DNA of 64,000 nucleotides from Stenocarpella maydis. Lineage: Eukaryota; Ascomycota; Sordariomycetes; Diaporthales; Diaporthaceae. The translations under genes were made by a program, and so were the position numbers. The notes below the pieces were generated by a model, which was not told where the DNA came from, searched no databases, and worked only from the letters and a program-made list of their open reading frames with translations. Location: positions 92,506-156,505 of the forward strand of contig NQMI01000040.1 in the NCBI GenBank assembly GCA_002270565.1, read 5' to 3'. Shown here in pieces: positions 34,164 to 44,554 of this stretch (positions are counted from its first letter, which is position 1; each line of letters begins with the position of its first letter).

Positions 34164-35519
34164 TCATGGCTCGCCCGGCCAGATAGTATCCGCCAGGTTC
34201 CGCACCAGCTTCAATTTATTGATCATGTCATCCCTGGTGACGCTGTTTCCCAGGTGGTGGCTCGCAAACCCGCACTGCGGACTGACGCCGATCCGCTTCA
34301 GCGCCTCCTCCCGGCTCTGGCCCGCGCCCTTGGCCACAAAGTCGGCCGCCTGATATACCCTCTCCTTGAGCTTCTCCAGGTCCTCCAGCTCGGGGAACTT
34401 GCTGGTGATGACGCCCAAGATGACGTTCTTGTACGGTGGCAGCTCCTTGAGGGGCTCGAAGCCACCGGCGCGGTCCGTGTCGTACTCGAGGAAGTAGGTG
34501 TCGGCCTCAATCTCGTTGAAGAGCTTGGTTGCGATGCGGTCATAGCCGCCCTCGCTAAAGTGACGGCTGTAGGCGAAGTTGCCGCGGCAGAGGTGGATCC
34601 CCAGGTGGAGGTCGTCTGGGCGCTGCGAGATGCAGTCGTTGTAGAGCTTGATGTAGCTGTCGAGCAGAGCATCCGGGTCCTCGCCGGCGTCTTTGAAGCC
34701 TTGGAGCATCTTCTCAGAGCAGAAGTCTTGTTGAAATGTTAGCAATGAACGAATTATATGCGGCTTTGTTCAAGGTGCCGGACAGACGACTTACAAGCCA
34801 GGTTGGGGTCGTCGATGGTGACGTTCCGGCAGCCAGCATTGTAAAGTTCCTGCAGCTCGGCTCTGTATGCCTTTGAAATATCGGCAAAATACTCGCCATC
34901 GTTGGCGTAGACCTCTTTCGGATAGGCCTTCCCAGGTTGGTAGCGGAGATGGTACCACTCAGGGGCCGGGAGGGTCAGCTTCGCCTCCTTGACATACTCG
35001 GCCGGGAGGAGGTTTTTCAGATAATTCCACTGGTCGATATAAGTGCTGCCGACGTGCTTAATTTTGCCGGTGCAGATCACAGATTCACCAGGCTTGTGTC
35101 CTGCCTCGGCTGGGACAGTGTTAGTTCATGGGCTGACCATTGAACATCACTTGGCTTCAAATGAGATATGTAGAGGACCTACTGAAGGCAGCCAGGTCAG
35201 GAACATAGAGCCTGAAAATTTCCAGGGGCGGGTTCTCAATCTCCTCCATGCCCTCGAGGGCAGGGAAGAAGGTGCCCCAGAACTGGTGGCGACGATATTC
35301 ACCATCGTTGACCGCGTGGAAGCCCAGGTCCAGCTGAACTTTTACTATCTCATTGATGGCCTCATCTTCAATGCTGCGAAGCTCCTGATCCTTGGCGACA
35401 ACCTCGGTCTTGACGCCATCCAGGGCGACACGTTTATCAACCAGCTTCTGTGGCCGGAGTAGCGAGCCGAGGTGCTCGGCCCGGAAGGGCGGGCGCTGAT
35501 GGTTCTTCTTTGCGACCAT
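34164..35519 (-). CDS. MetE C-terminal domain protein (cobalamin-independent methionine synthase family)
   Basis: Minus-strand exons 35519-35183, 35109-34795 and 34726-34164 (donors GTAGGT and GTAAGT) join into 404 residues. The ends are FRAEHLGSLLRPQKL near residue 12 and CGFASHHLG near 369. Zinc-site candidates are His 262 and Cys 264 in HLCRGN, Glu 298 in YFLEYD and Cys 369, in the order seen in MetE, and VTIDDPNLAYFCSEK is also typical. The protein has only the catalytic half; the N-terminal MetE barrel is absent, as in archaeal core enzymes and many fungal paralogues. It should bind zinc and transfer a methyl group to a thiol, but the true donor and acceptor of the fungal short forms are unknown. 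It probably does not replace the full-length synthase. Confidence 0.9.
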
Positions 35520-36226
35520 TTTTCTTAGCAAGATCAGCAGTATACCAGCGGTGGAGTTTTGGGGTGAGGAGAAGATTTCGGTCAAATCAGCTGGCTTTTT
35601 AGGCAAAGGCCGGAGGTTTATATTGCTTTGTGGGTGCAGTAGTGTTGTTGCAATCCGGTCTTGACGTTGCCTCCGCCCTCCCCCACCTTGGAGATGATAC
35701 TTCACACTACATCATCACATGTTGGGCATATTGCCGATGGATCCCCGCTTGCCCCATCGCTATAGTACTATTCCAAGTATTGACGGCTGGAGTCAGAAGT
35801 GGCGGGTCTACGGTAGCCGAAATGAGTGGGTTTACGTCCCCGCCATTGCTTGGTGAAATTTGTTTGGAGAGCGCGGTTATTGGTGACATGGCAGCGGGTT
35901 TGGAGGGAGGAGAAGGAGGATGCTCCGAATATTACACCTCCACTGGAACCCCAAACATTAGATGTGAACTACCCCGCTTAAAGTCGCATCTGCTAATAAA
36001 CTGGGTAAAGTGTGACCTGATGGGTGCAGAATTGCTCATAGAGAATGGGCATTTATTTAACATTTAGGATGCCGGTGGAAGTAGTGATCTCTTGGCCGAA
36101 TCCTGACCGGGATGCAATCCAATTGGTAAGGCAATACTACCTCGCACGTAGATTGCCCGGATAATTGAAGTCCCCAAGAACTGCTGCAGCTTTGTGTCAT
36201 TGCGGACAAATGCAGCAAGAGGGGAA
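35520..36226. other. Intergenic upstream of the MetE-type gene
   Basis: This contains the promoter of the MetE-type gene and the sequence where the missing SAM-binding domain of the adjacent O-methyltransferase remnant would have been. Nothing resembling that domain was found in any frame. Confidence 0.45.
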
Positions 36227-37166
36227 TTATATGTCGATCCAGCTCGGCATTCCGTCTTTTAGGGTCGCCATGGCCTTAATGGAGCTAAGGTTAGCACTTG
36301 TGTGACCGCATATGTCGAGTTCACCGTAGTTGCAGTTCATAAAGGAGGGTGGTTGGCCGAAGGCAAAGTTAGGTGAACCCACCTGTATAAAAACTTCCAT
36401 CTGACGTGGGTGCCTCAACAGCCACGGGAAAGGATTGAGTTCAGTGTTATGTCCTACATGCCAAGCTACTTGGTCTGGGTTCGTGGGGTTCCTGTATCCA
36501 TTTTCGGGCAAGAATCGGGGAAGGGCTGTAAAAGCCGGAAGCACTATTTCAAATCTGATGGGGGAGTCGTCAGCTAGAATCCAGCCATGTAGATAAAGCA
36601 TCAGGGACGTACAAGTACTCAACACTTGCTGAGCAGCAAGGCGTTGACATCCCCTCGGTGATGTTATTTGCAACGTAGGCATAATCTCCAGATTGTGAGA
36701 TCATATCGTTGGCCTGGTAGAATCGCAGGAGGCGCTCTGATTACAAGAGTCAGCTCTGTCCCTGAAATCAATATCGTGGTGTCCTAAGAAATCAGACATA
36801 CTCAGAAGGGCAGGGCCCGCTTGGGATGCTAGAGCGGTGAATATTCCCTTTTCTACACCAATGAAGGCAGCTGGGAGCTCAAGGGGGCTGGACCAAGTTT
36901 AGCAAAGTCAAAGCCAAAGGGTGCCTAGAGGTCTGTCCGTTGAGTTGGGTACCTAGGTAATGACCAGTTTCCAAGTCATTTACGGTAGACTGCAGCCTGC
37001 GGGCGGTGTCGATAGGTGTCTCCACCGCATGACTGAGTTTCCGCCCAGCGTCGCGAAGTCTTTGACGAAGGAGGTCATTCTGTAATCTAAGAATGCCCTC
37101 CGGGTTGGCTGCAATGGCCTCAAGCTTGGCAGCCAAGTTAAGGGCTTCTCCTGCGCTGATAGCCAT
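36227..37166 (-). pseudogene. O-methyltransferase N-terminal remnant
   Basis: Minus-strand pieces follow the order of a fungal plant-type O-methyltransferase. First is the MAISAGEALNLAAKLEAIA helix with ETPIDTARRLQS (37166-36953), then PLELPAAFIGVEKGIF (36887-36802, the dimerisation/winged-helix part). RLLRFYQANDMISQ follows (from about 36735), then FEIVLPAFTALPRFLPENGY with HNTELNPFPWLLRHP (about 36580-36388), and KDGMPSWIDI next to a TAA at 36229-36227. The first junction does not keep frame with any visible donor, and the whole SAM-binding catalytic domain after WIDI is missing. It is therefore a truncated, inactive remnant; at most it encodes an N-terminal fragment. Confidence 0.7.
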
Positions 37167-37741
37167 ATCTTATTGAGTTTTCAGGAGTAGTTGCATAAAA
37201 GCTTTAAAGGCCTTAAGGCATAAGACCAGGCCACGCAGCTCACATGCACGATGCCTACATAGGCATCGGCGGCAAGACTAAATATATAATCTGACCCAAG
37301 TCGACCGTTGACCCCACTGTTATATTTAGGTGGCACTCTCACTGCCATCGATGAGATAGGACGCATCACATGGCGCGCATCTGGCCAGTATTGACTGTGG
37401 TCTTAGCACGGCCAGCGGTACCAGGCAGTTGTCTGTGGCCTACGGTACAGATATCCTGTATAATCAGGGAGGGCACAGCGTGCCATTAAATCGAAACAGC
37501 CCGGGCCTTCAATGCGGCTGGGCTGCGAGGCGTGCCTTAGGACTGCCTGATATTCCGCGGCTTTTACTGCTGTCGAAACCTTCTACAGCAGAAGATGAGA
37601 CATTTTTTGGCACAGAATCCCAGAATTTTCTTGAAGTGCAGGCGTGGCGCGTGGCGTGAGTAGAAGTGAGGACCCCGCCGGACCCCCAGCCAAGCAAGGG
37701 TCACGATAACAGCATCTCAGGGTTGCTTATCGCTCGCTCAC
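37167..37741. other. Flank between O-methyltransferase remnant and transposon island
   Basis: No gene is supported; a 76-codon plus frame at 37429-37659 has no motif. Composition shifts to AT-rich right after the terminal repeat at 37742. Confidence 0.4.
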
Positions 37742-37743
37742 TA

Positions 37744-37788
37744 TGGTGCGCCGCAGGACTGACTTTCCATAAACCCCTTGTCACCCTA
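37744..37788 (+). repeat. Left terminal inverted repeat of outer element
   Basis: It matches the reverse complement of 57461-57503 with only a handful of substitutions, several of them transitions. Confidence 0.8.
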
Positions 37789-37989
37789 AATCCCTCAATG
37801 GGTCTACACCCCAGCACATCGGTATACGCCCCCAATTTCGGCTAATTAAATGATATACAATAATTTATATTAATTATTTATCCATAATATACTAATCATA
37901 AAAAGAAAATACCATATAGCGTGAATTTTCTCTACTATTCTCTCTTTATTCCTATATAGTAGTATATAGATTTATATAGACCTAATTAT

Positions 37990-38433
37990 TGTAATAATCA
38001 AAGGGTTCCCAAGTATATTAAACCTGAAAGATTAAGGGTTTATATTCAGAATACGTTATTAGGCGGTTGTTAAGTAATATTGTTGACTAATAATGATTAC
38101 TAGCTGTAAGGCTATCTAATGCTGGGATTGAATACTTAGATTAACGACTGAAGAGTCTGTTCTATAAAAACTATCTACTATGGTAATAACTATATCTATA
38201 TATATATTCCGACTCTTTAGTGGCTCAATGGAATCAATAGTAATGCTGTTAACTGGGTGCTACTTAATGGAATCAATATAGATCTCATTAATCCTAGTGG
38301 GTCCCTAACCCTAACCCTAATAAGGTGGCATTACTAATTGGATTAGGTGGGGTGCTCTTTTTAGGGGTTACTTCCCAACCTGCGGGGTTGTCTTCTACAG
38401 TAGTCAGCCGCTAATGTGTGTTAGCCTATAATA
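37990..38433 (-). repeat. B1 LTR, 3' LTR relative to pol
   Basis: 444 bases, TGTAATAATC to CTATAATA (ancestral end ATAACA). It contains a CCCTAA trimer at about 38306-38322 and is the same length as the LTR at 57007-57450. Confidence 0.85.
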
Positions 38434-38577
38434 CTATCTCCCTCCTTACTTCTTTTATCTTTAAAAGTATTCCGTAAGTTATTTTTACTTATCTATATTC
38501 TTATTTACTTATTCCTAATTTATTATATTAGGTAGGGTTACTAAGTCTTATCTCATAAAGTCCTTTTCCATTGCTAA

Positions 38578-39190
38578 GCATAAGGCCGCCCTTCTTTTTA
38601 CTATTACCTTAAAGGGTAGCATCATTCACATGCCTTATTCCTATTATAAAGAGCACAACCTAGTTAAGGATTATAAGGTTGCAGATCTAGAATCTATTTG
38701 CTATTAGACCTATATTCGCCTTAATTTATCTAACTATAATGTCTAAGGTCTTACTCCTAATTAGTTAAACAAGGTTACCCTAACACACCATTGATTAGAG
38801 GAAGAGCTGGAGGCTGTAAAGGAGGAGGCTTAATAGCTAAATGCAAGAATTTTATACCTTTATAAGTAGAAGTAATTATAGTATAAGAAGATAATGCGTG
38901 TGGTTTATTAGGGCATTAATAATATAGAGGAGTTAGAGTAGGTAAAGAAGGAGGAGACTGAAGTAGAGCGGAGGCAGATTACCAAGTAGTCTACTAAGGT
39001 TATTCGCTAAAATTCTACTAAGGAGGCTAGTAGGATAGTAGTATAGGAGGCATAGTTGCATTCTAAGGGTAAAGTAGGAGTTTTTAACTAGAGTTCCCTA
39101 ATGGGTAATGGTACTAATTGGTCTGAATTTGTGGGTATTAGTAATAAGGGTAATAAAGGAAATGCGCCTGTGGGTAGCTTGTCTTAGTGC
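38578..39190 (+). pseudogene. B1 antisense ORF remnant (coiled-coil protein)
   Basis: On the plus strand, opposite to pol, a frame with many TAG/TAA codons at likely former CAG/CAA sites spells coiled-coil segments such as EEELEAVKEEA and INNIEELE, then VGVFN, TNWSEFVGIS and NAPVGSLS. It matches the better kept B2 frame at 41755-42372 in order and ending. It lies between the chromodomain and the 3' LTR. Confidence 0.55.
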
Positions 39191-39649
39191 CTGATTCTTA
39201 TTATTAGGAATGGAACTTGTTTGACTGTTGCCTAACTGGTCCTAGCTCTTGGCCGTCCTTGGTCTACTAGTCATGCCGTGTCATTCTGGTCTTGTTTTTC
39301 TATAACTAGTATTTACTAGAGTATAGGGTGCAGATACTAATATTCATTTAGATAGGTTTTAGATGTAACTAGTATTTAGGTTGTTAGTTAGATAGGGCGA
39401 CTAGTATTAGTATACTTTTCTAAGGGGTTGACTAGTTGCTAGCTTCTAGTTATTTCCATTATAACTAGTTTCTTATTAGTTATTTTCTCTATTTTAGCCG
39501 TAAAGTCTGGAGTTTATTATATGGTTTTATTATAATGTTGGTTTATTATAGCTCATTATATATAGGGTTTTCAGGCTATATTCCTGGTTTCTAGGACTAT
39601 TCCGTAGTAGTTTATATATGGTACTTTTTGAGTTCGTTATAACAGTAGG

Positions 39650-41163
39650 TTAAGTTTTAGACTGGTTCTTATGTGTTTTCACTAGAGTTATAGCCTTTCC
39701 ACTTAATAAGGTACTCTATTATCCCTTAGTGCTATCTTAAGTCTATAATATTTTTTACTTTATATTCCTTATTATATTTATTAAGGGTTTCAATCTATAT
39801 TTTAAGTTTCGCATTTTTTTATACTAGCTCTAAGAGTAAGATGTAAAAGACTAAGTATTATTTTATTCCTTTAGGTAGCAAGAATTTATAGTTAGTATCT
39901 AAAAGTTTTCTTGAAATTTCAAAGGGGCTGATTTTCTTATGGTTAAGCTTTTCATTAGGTTGCTTAGTTTTAATATTTTAGTAAAGGAGGTAGACCTTAT
40001 CTCTCCCTTTAAGAATTAGTTTTTTAATTCTTTTCTAATTTATATATTTTAATATTTATTCTTATATAAAAGAAAGTTCTGCTTAGATATCCTTCTGGAT
40101 TTATCCAATTTATATTGCTTTTTATTCTGCTAATTCTGCTAGGGTATTATCTAGCAGTAATTCATAGTATGCCTGAGGTTTGTATCTATAGAGTGCAAAG
40201 AAAGGTGACTGCTTAGTTGTGCTGGTAGTTGCGCTATTATAGGCAAACTGTGCTAATAGTAGCAGTTTAACCCAATTATCCTATAATTAATTAATATAGT
40301 ATTAGAGGTATTATTCTATAATCTGGTTGATTTATTTTGTTTATTTATTTATTTATAGATATACTGTTATTAAGAGCTTATACCTTACTCTAAGTTGCTT
40401 TATTAGTAACTTTTAAAAGTTTAATATAAAGAGTTTATCTCTATTTAAGATGATTTCATATAGTATTCTATAGTTGTTTATAATGATTTATAAGAATATA
40501 TATATAAGTTCTTCTATAGTGCTAGCTTCCTTATATGGTATGAAGTATATATACTTACTTAATCTATAAACTACTATTAGAATACTATTATATAGTACTC
40601 TAGTTAAGGGTTCTTATAAGAGAGGTAGCTTAATGATGAAGTTCAGGCTAATGGATGACCATATGGCTATAGGTATTAGTAGGGGTTTTAGTAATCCATA
40701 TGGTCTATATTTGGAGGCCTTGTTTTTATTACATAAGTTGCATTTGCTAATAATGTCTTGAACTTTCTCTTTAAGGTTGGGGATTTAGTAATTCTGCTAA
40801 ATCCTTTTAATTGTTATTATAATACCTTAGTAGCTATATGCTAGTACTTTATATATTTCTATAATTAACTTATCTTATTTCTTTAGATTAGTAAGGGTTT
40901 TTTGGTTTGAAAGTTAACTCTAATTATAGCATTAAGTTTGTAATTAAGAATAAGGCTTCTATCTTTTTAAGTTTTAAATACTATTCATTCTATAGATAAG
41001 TCCTTATCTTAATGGTTGGGTTTTTAACTTAGTGCATCTGCTCTTACATTCTTAACTCCATCTATATAAATGACCTTAATATTAAATTATAATAAGAACT
41101 CTATATATCTAACTTATTATTTATTAAGAGTTTTAGTTATTATAAAAGTTGTGAGATTCTTAT
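39650..41163 (-). pseudogene. B1 integrase C-terminal half and chromodomain, degenerate
   Basis: The minus strand shows the integrase core stretch WSSISLNFIIKLPLL near 40630-40670 (catalytic Asp changed to Asn) and the chromodomain EYLIKWKGYNSSENT near 39670-39715, where a TAA interrupts at the expected Trp. The chromodomain at the integrase end classes the element as a chromovirus. The region stops where B2 inserted (AATCT at 41164-41168). Confidence 0.75.
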
Positions 41164-41168
41164 AATCT

Positions 41169-41636
41169 TGTAATGATTAAAGGGGTTTCTGAGTATGTAA
41201 TCCTGAAAGATTAAGGGTTTATGTTTGGAATATGTTGTTAGATGGTTATTGAGCAATATTGTTGACTGATAATGATTACTAGCTGTGAGGCTATCCAATG
41301 TTGGGATTGAATACTTAGATTGATGACTGAAGAGTCTGTCCTATGAAAGCTATCTACTGTGGTGATGACCATGTGGTTATATACTCTGACTCTTTAGTGG
41401 CTTGCTGGCTTGCAAGGTGAGCCTGTGAGTCGTGATATGAGGCTTAAAGGATGCCTCTTTGAGCTGGCTCGTATGGCTTGCAACCGAGCGTTATGAGCCA
41501 GACCCTAACCTTAAATCTGGGTGTATTATGCTGATTTTGCTATTAAGGTCCTGCGGGGTTGCATTGCGGCGTATGTCTTTGATGTCTTTGGGCCTGCAAA
41601 CCGGGGTCCGGGGTGCTAGTGTATTGGTTTATAATA
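41169..41636 (-). repeat. B2 LTR, 3' LTR relative to pol
   Basis: 468 bases, TGTAATGATT to TTTATAATA (ancestral ATAACA). The middle third (GGCTTGCAAGG, GCAACCGAGCG) differs from the B1 LTR, marking a separate subfamily. Confidence 0.88.
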
Positions 41637-41754
41637 CTATCTCCCTCCTTGCTTCTTTTGTCCTTAAAAGTGATCTGTAAGCTATCCTTACTCGTTATGC
41701 TTTTTGTTTATGCCTTCCTAATTTATTATATTGTTTAGAGTTAAGGATTCTCGG

Positions 41755-42372
41755 GTTTCCAAGTTATCCTATTACTCTAAGAAAGTTGAGTAGTGCGACT
41801 CCCTATTATCTACCATTTTATAGGGTGCTATTATAATGCATCCTTGTTCTTCCTGTAAGGCGCAGGGCATTGAGTCCTATGAGGTTTTGGAGGAGGTTTC
41901 TAACCGTTATGCTGAGTGCGTCTGATAATAGCGATTAAAGTGCGATATCCTGAAGCTTAATAACTCAAAGGACCTCTTGCATATTTCAGCCTAATACTAG
42001 AAATTGGAGGATAAGATTAAAGAGTTGGAGGAGAAGCTCCTCTATTTGCGCAAGTAGAAGCATATATAGCGTAAGAAAATATTGCAGGCTATTTATTATG
42101 GTTTATTAAACTTGGATGAGTTGGATTATATGGAGAAAGAGGAGGCTAAAGCTGAATAGAAGCGGATTGCTAAGCAGTTTGTTGGGGTTATGGGTTGCAA
42201 CTCTATAGAGGAGGCTGGTGGGATGGTAGCGTAAGAAGTATAGCTATATTCTGAGGGGGTAGTAGGTGTTTTTAATTAGAGTTTTATAGTGGATGCTAAT
42301 ACTAATTGGGAAAAGTTTCTTGATGTTAGTAGTGAAGGAAATGCGCCTATAGGTAGCTTGTTTAGTGCCTGA
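41755..42372 (+). pseudogene. B2 antisense ORF: Cys-rich coiled-coil protein, interrupted
   Basis: The plus-strand frame reads CSSCKAQGIE, then NRYAECV (two CxxC-like halves), a long coiled coil containing KIKELEEKLLYLRK and LLNLDELDYMEKEEAKAE, and a C-terminal part VGVFN, NTNWEKFLDVSSEG, NAPIGSLFSA with TGA at 42370-42372. Interruptions are mostly TAG/TAA where CAG/CAA is expected. The layout (Cys-rich head, coiled coil, short NW-containing tail) resembles numerous uncharacterised fungal proteins. Position and antisense orientation are the same as in B1. Function unknown; it could be a DNA-binding or gag-like accessory protein. Confidence 0.6.
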
Positions 42373-42599
42373 TTTTATTTAGTAGATGAATATACTGATA
42401 AGTTTGTTTTTGATTGATGGGGCGTTTTGCTGGTTGATGGTCTGACTGGTTGAGCGGCCTGCGTGGTTTCTACTGGTTGAGCGGTTGACTGGTTTTGCTG
42501 CTGGGCTGTTTGGTGGGCCTGTTGGATTTTCTGGGCTGTTTGTTGGTTATTTTAGCTGAGGCTGGGTTTTAGGCCTTGAAATCCTTTAAGAGTTGCCTG

Positions 42600-43713
42600 T
42601 AGTATGTGAGGTTCTATCCTGGTTCCTATATGTTTTCGCTGGTGTTATATTCCTTTTATTTAATTAGGTATTTTATTGTTCCTTAGTGTTATCTTAAGTT
42701 TATAATCTTTTTTATTTTATATTCTTTATTATATTTATTAATGGTTTTAATTTATGTCTTAAGTTTTGTATTTTTTAATGCTGGTTTGAGAAGAAAAATA
42801 TGGAAATTATTGTATTATCTTATTTCCTTAGGTAGTGAGAGCTTATAGTTGGTATTTGATTGTTTCTTTAGAATTTTGAATGGGCTGATTTTCTTATGGT
42901 TGAGCTTATTGCTAGGGCGCTTGGTCTTAATGTTTTGGTGAAGAAGGTAGACCTTATCTCCCTCCTTGAGAATTGGTCCCTTAATTCTTTTCTGATTTGT
43001 ATATTTCGTTATTTATTCTTATATAAAAGAAAATTCTGCCTAAATATCCTTCTAGATTTATCTAATTTATATTGCTTTCTGCTCTGCTGATTCCGCTAGA
43101 GTGTTATTTGGTAGTGACTTATAGTATACCTAAGGTTCATATCTGTAGAGTGTAAAGAAAGGTGACTGTCTAGTTATGCTGGTTGTTGTATTGTTGTAGG
43201 CAAACTATGCTAGTAGTAGCAGTTTAACCCAATTATCTTATAACTGGTTGATATAGTATCTGAGGTATTGTTCTATAATCTGGTTGATTCATTCTATTTG
43301 TCTGTCTGTTTGTAGGTGTGCTATTGTTAAGAGCTTTTGCTTTGCTTTAAGCTGTTTTATTAGTAACTTCTAGAAGTTTGATATAAAGAGCTTGTCTCTA
43401 TTTAAGATGATCTCGTGTGGTATTCCGTAGTTGCTTATAATAATTTATAGAAATGTATATGTGAGTTCTTATGCTGTGCTAGCTTCCTTATATGGTATAA
43501 AGTATATATACTTGCTTAGTCTACATGCTACTACTAGAATACTGTTATACAGTACTCTAGTTAAGGGTTCTTGTGAGAGAGGTAGCTTGATAATGAAGTC
43601 TAGACTGATGGATGACTATATAGTTGTAGGTACTAGTAGGGGTTTTAGTAATCCATATGGTTTGTGCTTGGAGGCCTTATTTTTGTTGTATAAGTTGCAT
43701 TTACTAATAATAG
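42600..43713 (-). pseudogene. B2 integrase/chromodomain, left copy up to the family-A insertion
   Basis: This corresponds to B1 39650-40757: chromodomain near 42620-42680 and integrase core further right (43560-43620), ending at the family-A LTR. The same element segment appears again right of the gap at about 44840-45930. Confidence 0.65.
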
Positions 43714-43970
43714 TCTGATGAATTTGTGCTATAGAATAGCATTCAGTTCAGCGTGTGTGTGTTTCGGCAGGGTCGCAGTATGGTGCTCTGAGGCGAATTG
43801 GGACGATTGACAATGGTCTGGACAACTTTGTATTGAATTAAGTTGGGCTTCTGTAAGCCCTCCTTATATACCCTCCGACGTCGTCTCACCCCTGGGCACG
43901 CTGCGGTCGGCTCTGGTGCAAATTTGCAAATGCCGGAAAATTCGCCCTTCCAACACACCATCTTTGGTTC
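43714..43970 (-). repeat. Family-A LTR, partial, ends at assembly gap
   Basis: It begins TCTGATGAATTTG and runs to CATCTTTGGTTC, where the N run starts. It matches the first 260 bases of the complete copies. The left flank is AATAG. Confidence 0.85.
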
Positions 43971-43981
43971 NNNNNNNNNNN
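43971..43981. other. Assembly gap (11 N)
   Basis: Eleven N separate two partial copies of the same LTR. The true length is unknown; an internal retroelement or a misjoin may be hidden here. Confidence 0.99.
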
Positions 43982-44554
43982 AATAGCATTCAGTTCAGCG
44001 TGTGTTTCGGCAGGGTCGCAGTGTGGTGCTCTGAGGCGAATTGGGACGATTGACAATGGTCTGGACAACTTTGTATTGAATTAAGTTGGGCTTCTGTAAG
44101 CCCTCCTTATATACCCTCCGACGTCGTCTCACCCCTGGGCACGCTGCGGTCGGCTCTGGTGCAAATTTGCAAATGCCGGAAAATTCGCCCTTCCAACACA
44201 CCATCTTTGGTTCTAAGCAACCAGCCAACCATAGCCCTAGCAATACCCAAATTAAGTACATATAAACTTCAGAAATCAAGCTATCCAATGCACTAGGTCA
44301 TATACTTTTTGGGTAAGAAATAAGGGTAATGCAGAGGTCTGAATTAAGGTGCAAATGCAGGCCAAAATAATCGACTCACGGCCACCAAACTCATCTTGCG
44401 TCACGCACGCACTGGGCGTACTTAGCGAAAATCGCCTGACTCGCAAGTCTAGGGTAACTCCTTGCTAGGAAGTCTAGGGTAACTCCTTACAACAAAGTCT
44501 AGGGTAACTCCTTGCACGGAGTACCAACGCCCTGCTGAGCGGTTCCGTTTAACA
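43982..44554 (-). repeat. Family-A LTR, lacking its first ~27 bases
   Basis: From AATAGCATTC to CCGTTTAACA. The right flank CTAGT does not match the AATAG flank of the partial copy left of the gap. Confidence 0.85.

Noticed and set aside
38300..38326. Chromosome end, because of CCCTAA repeats
   Set aside because: There are only two to three units, they lie inside LTRs, and single-copy genes continue on both sides.
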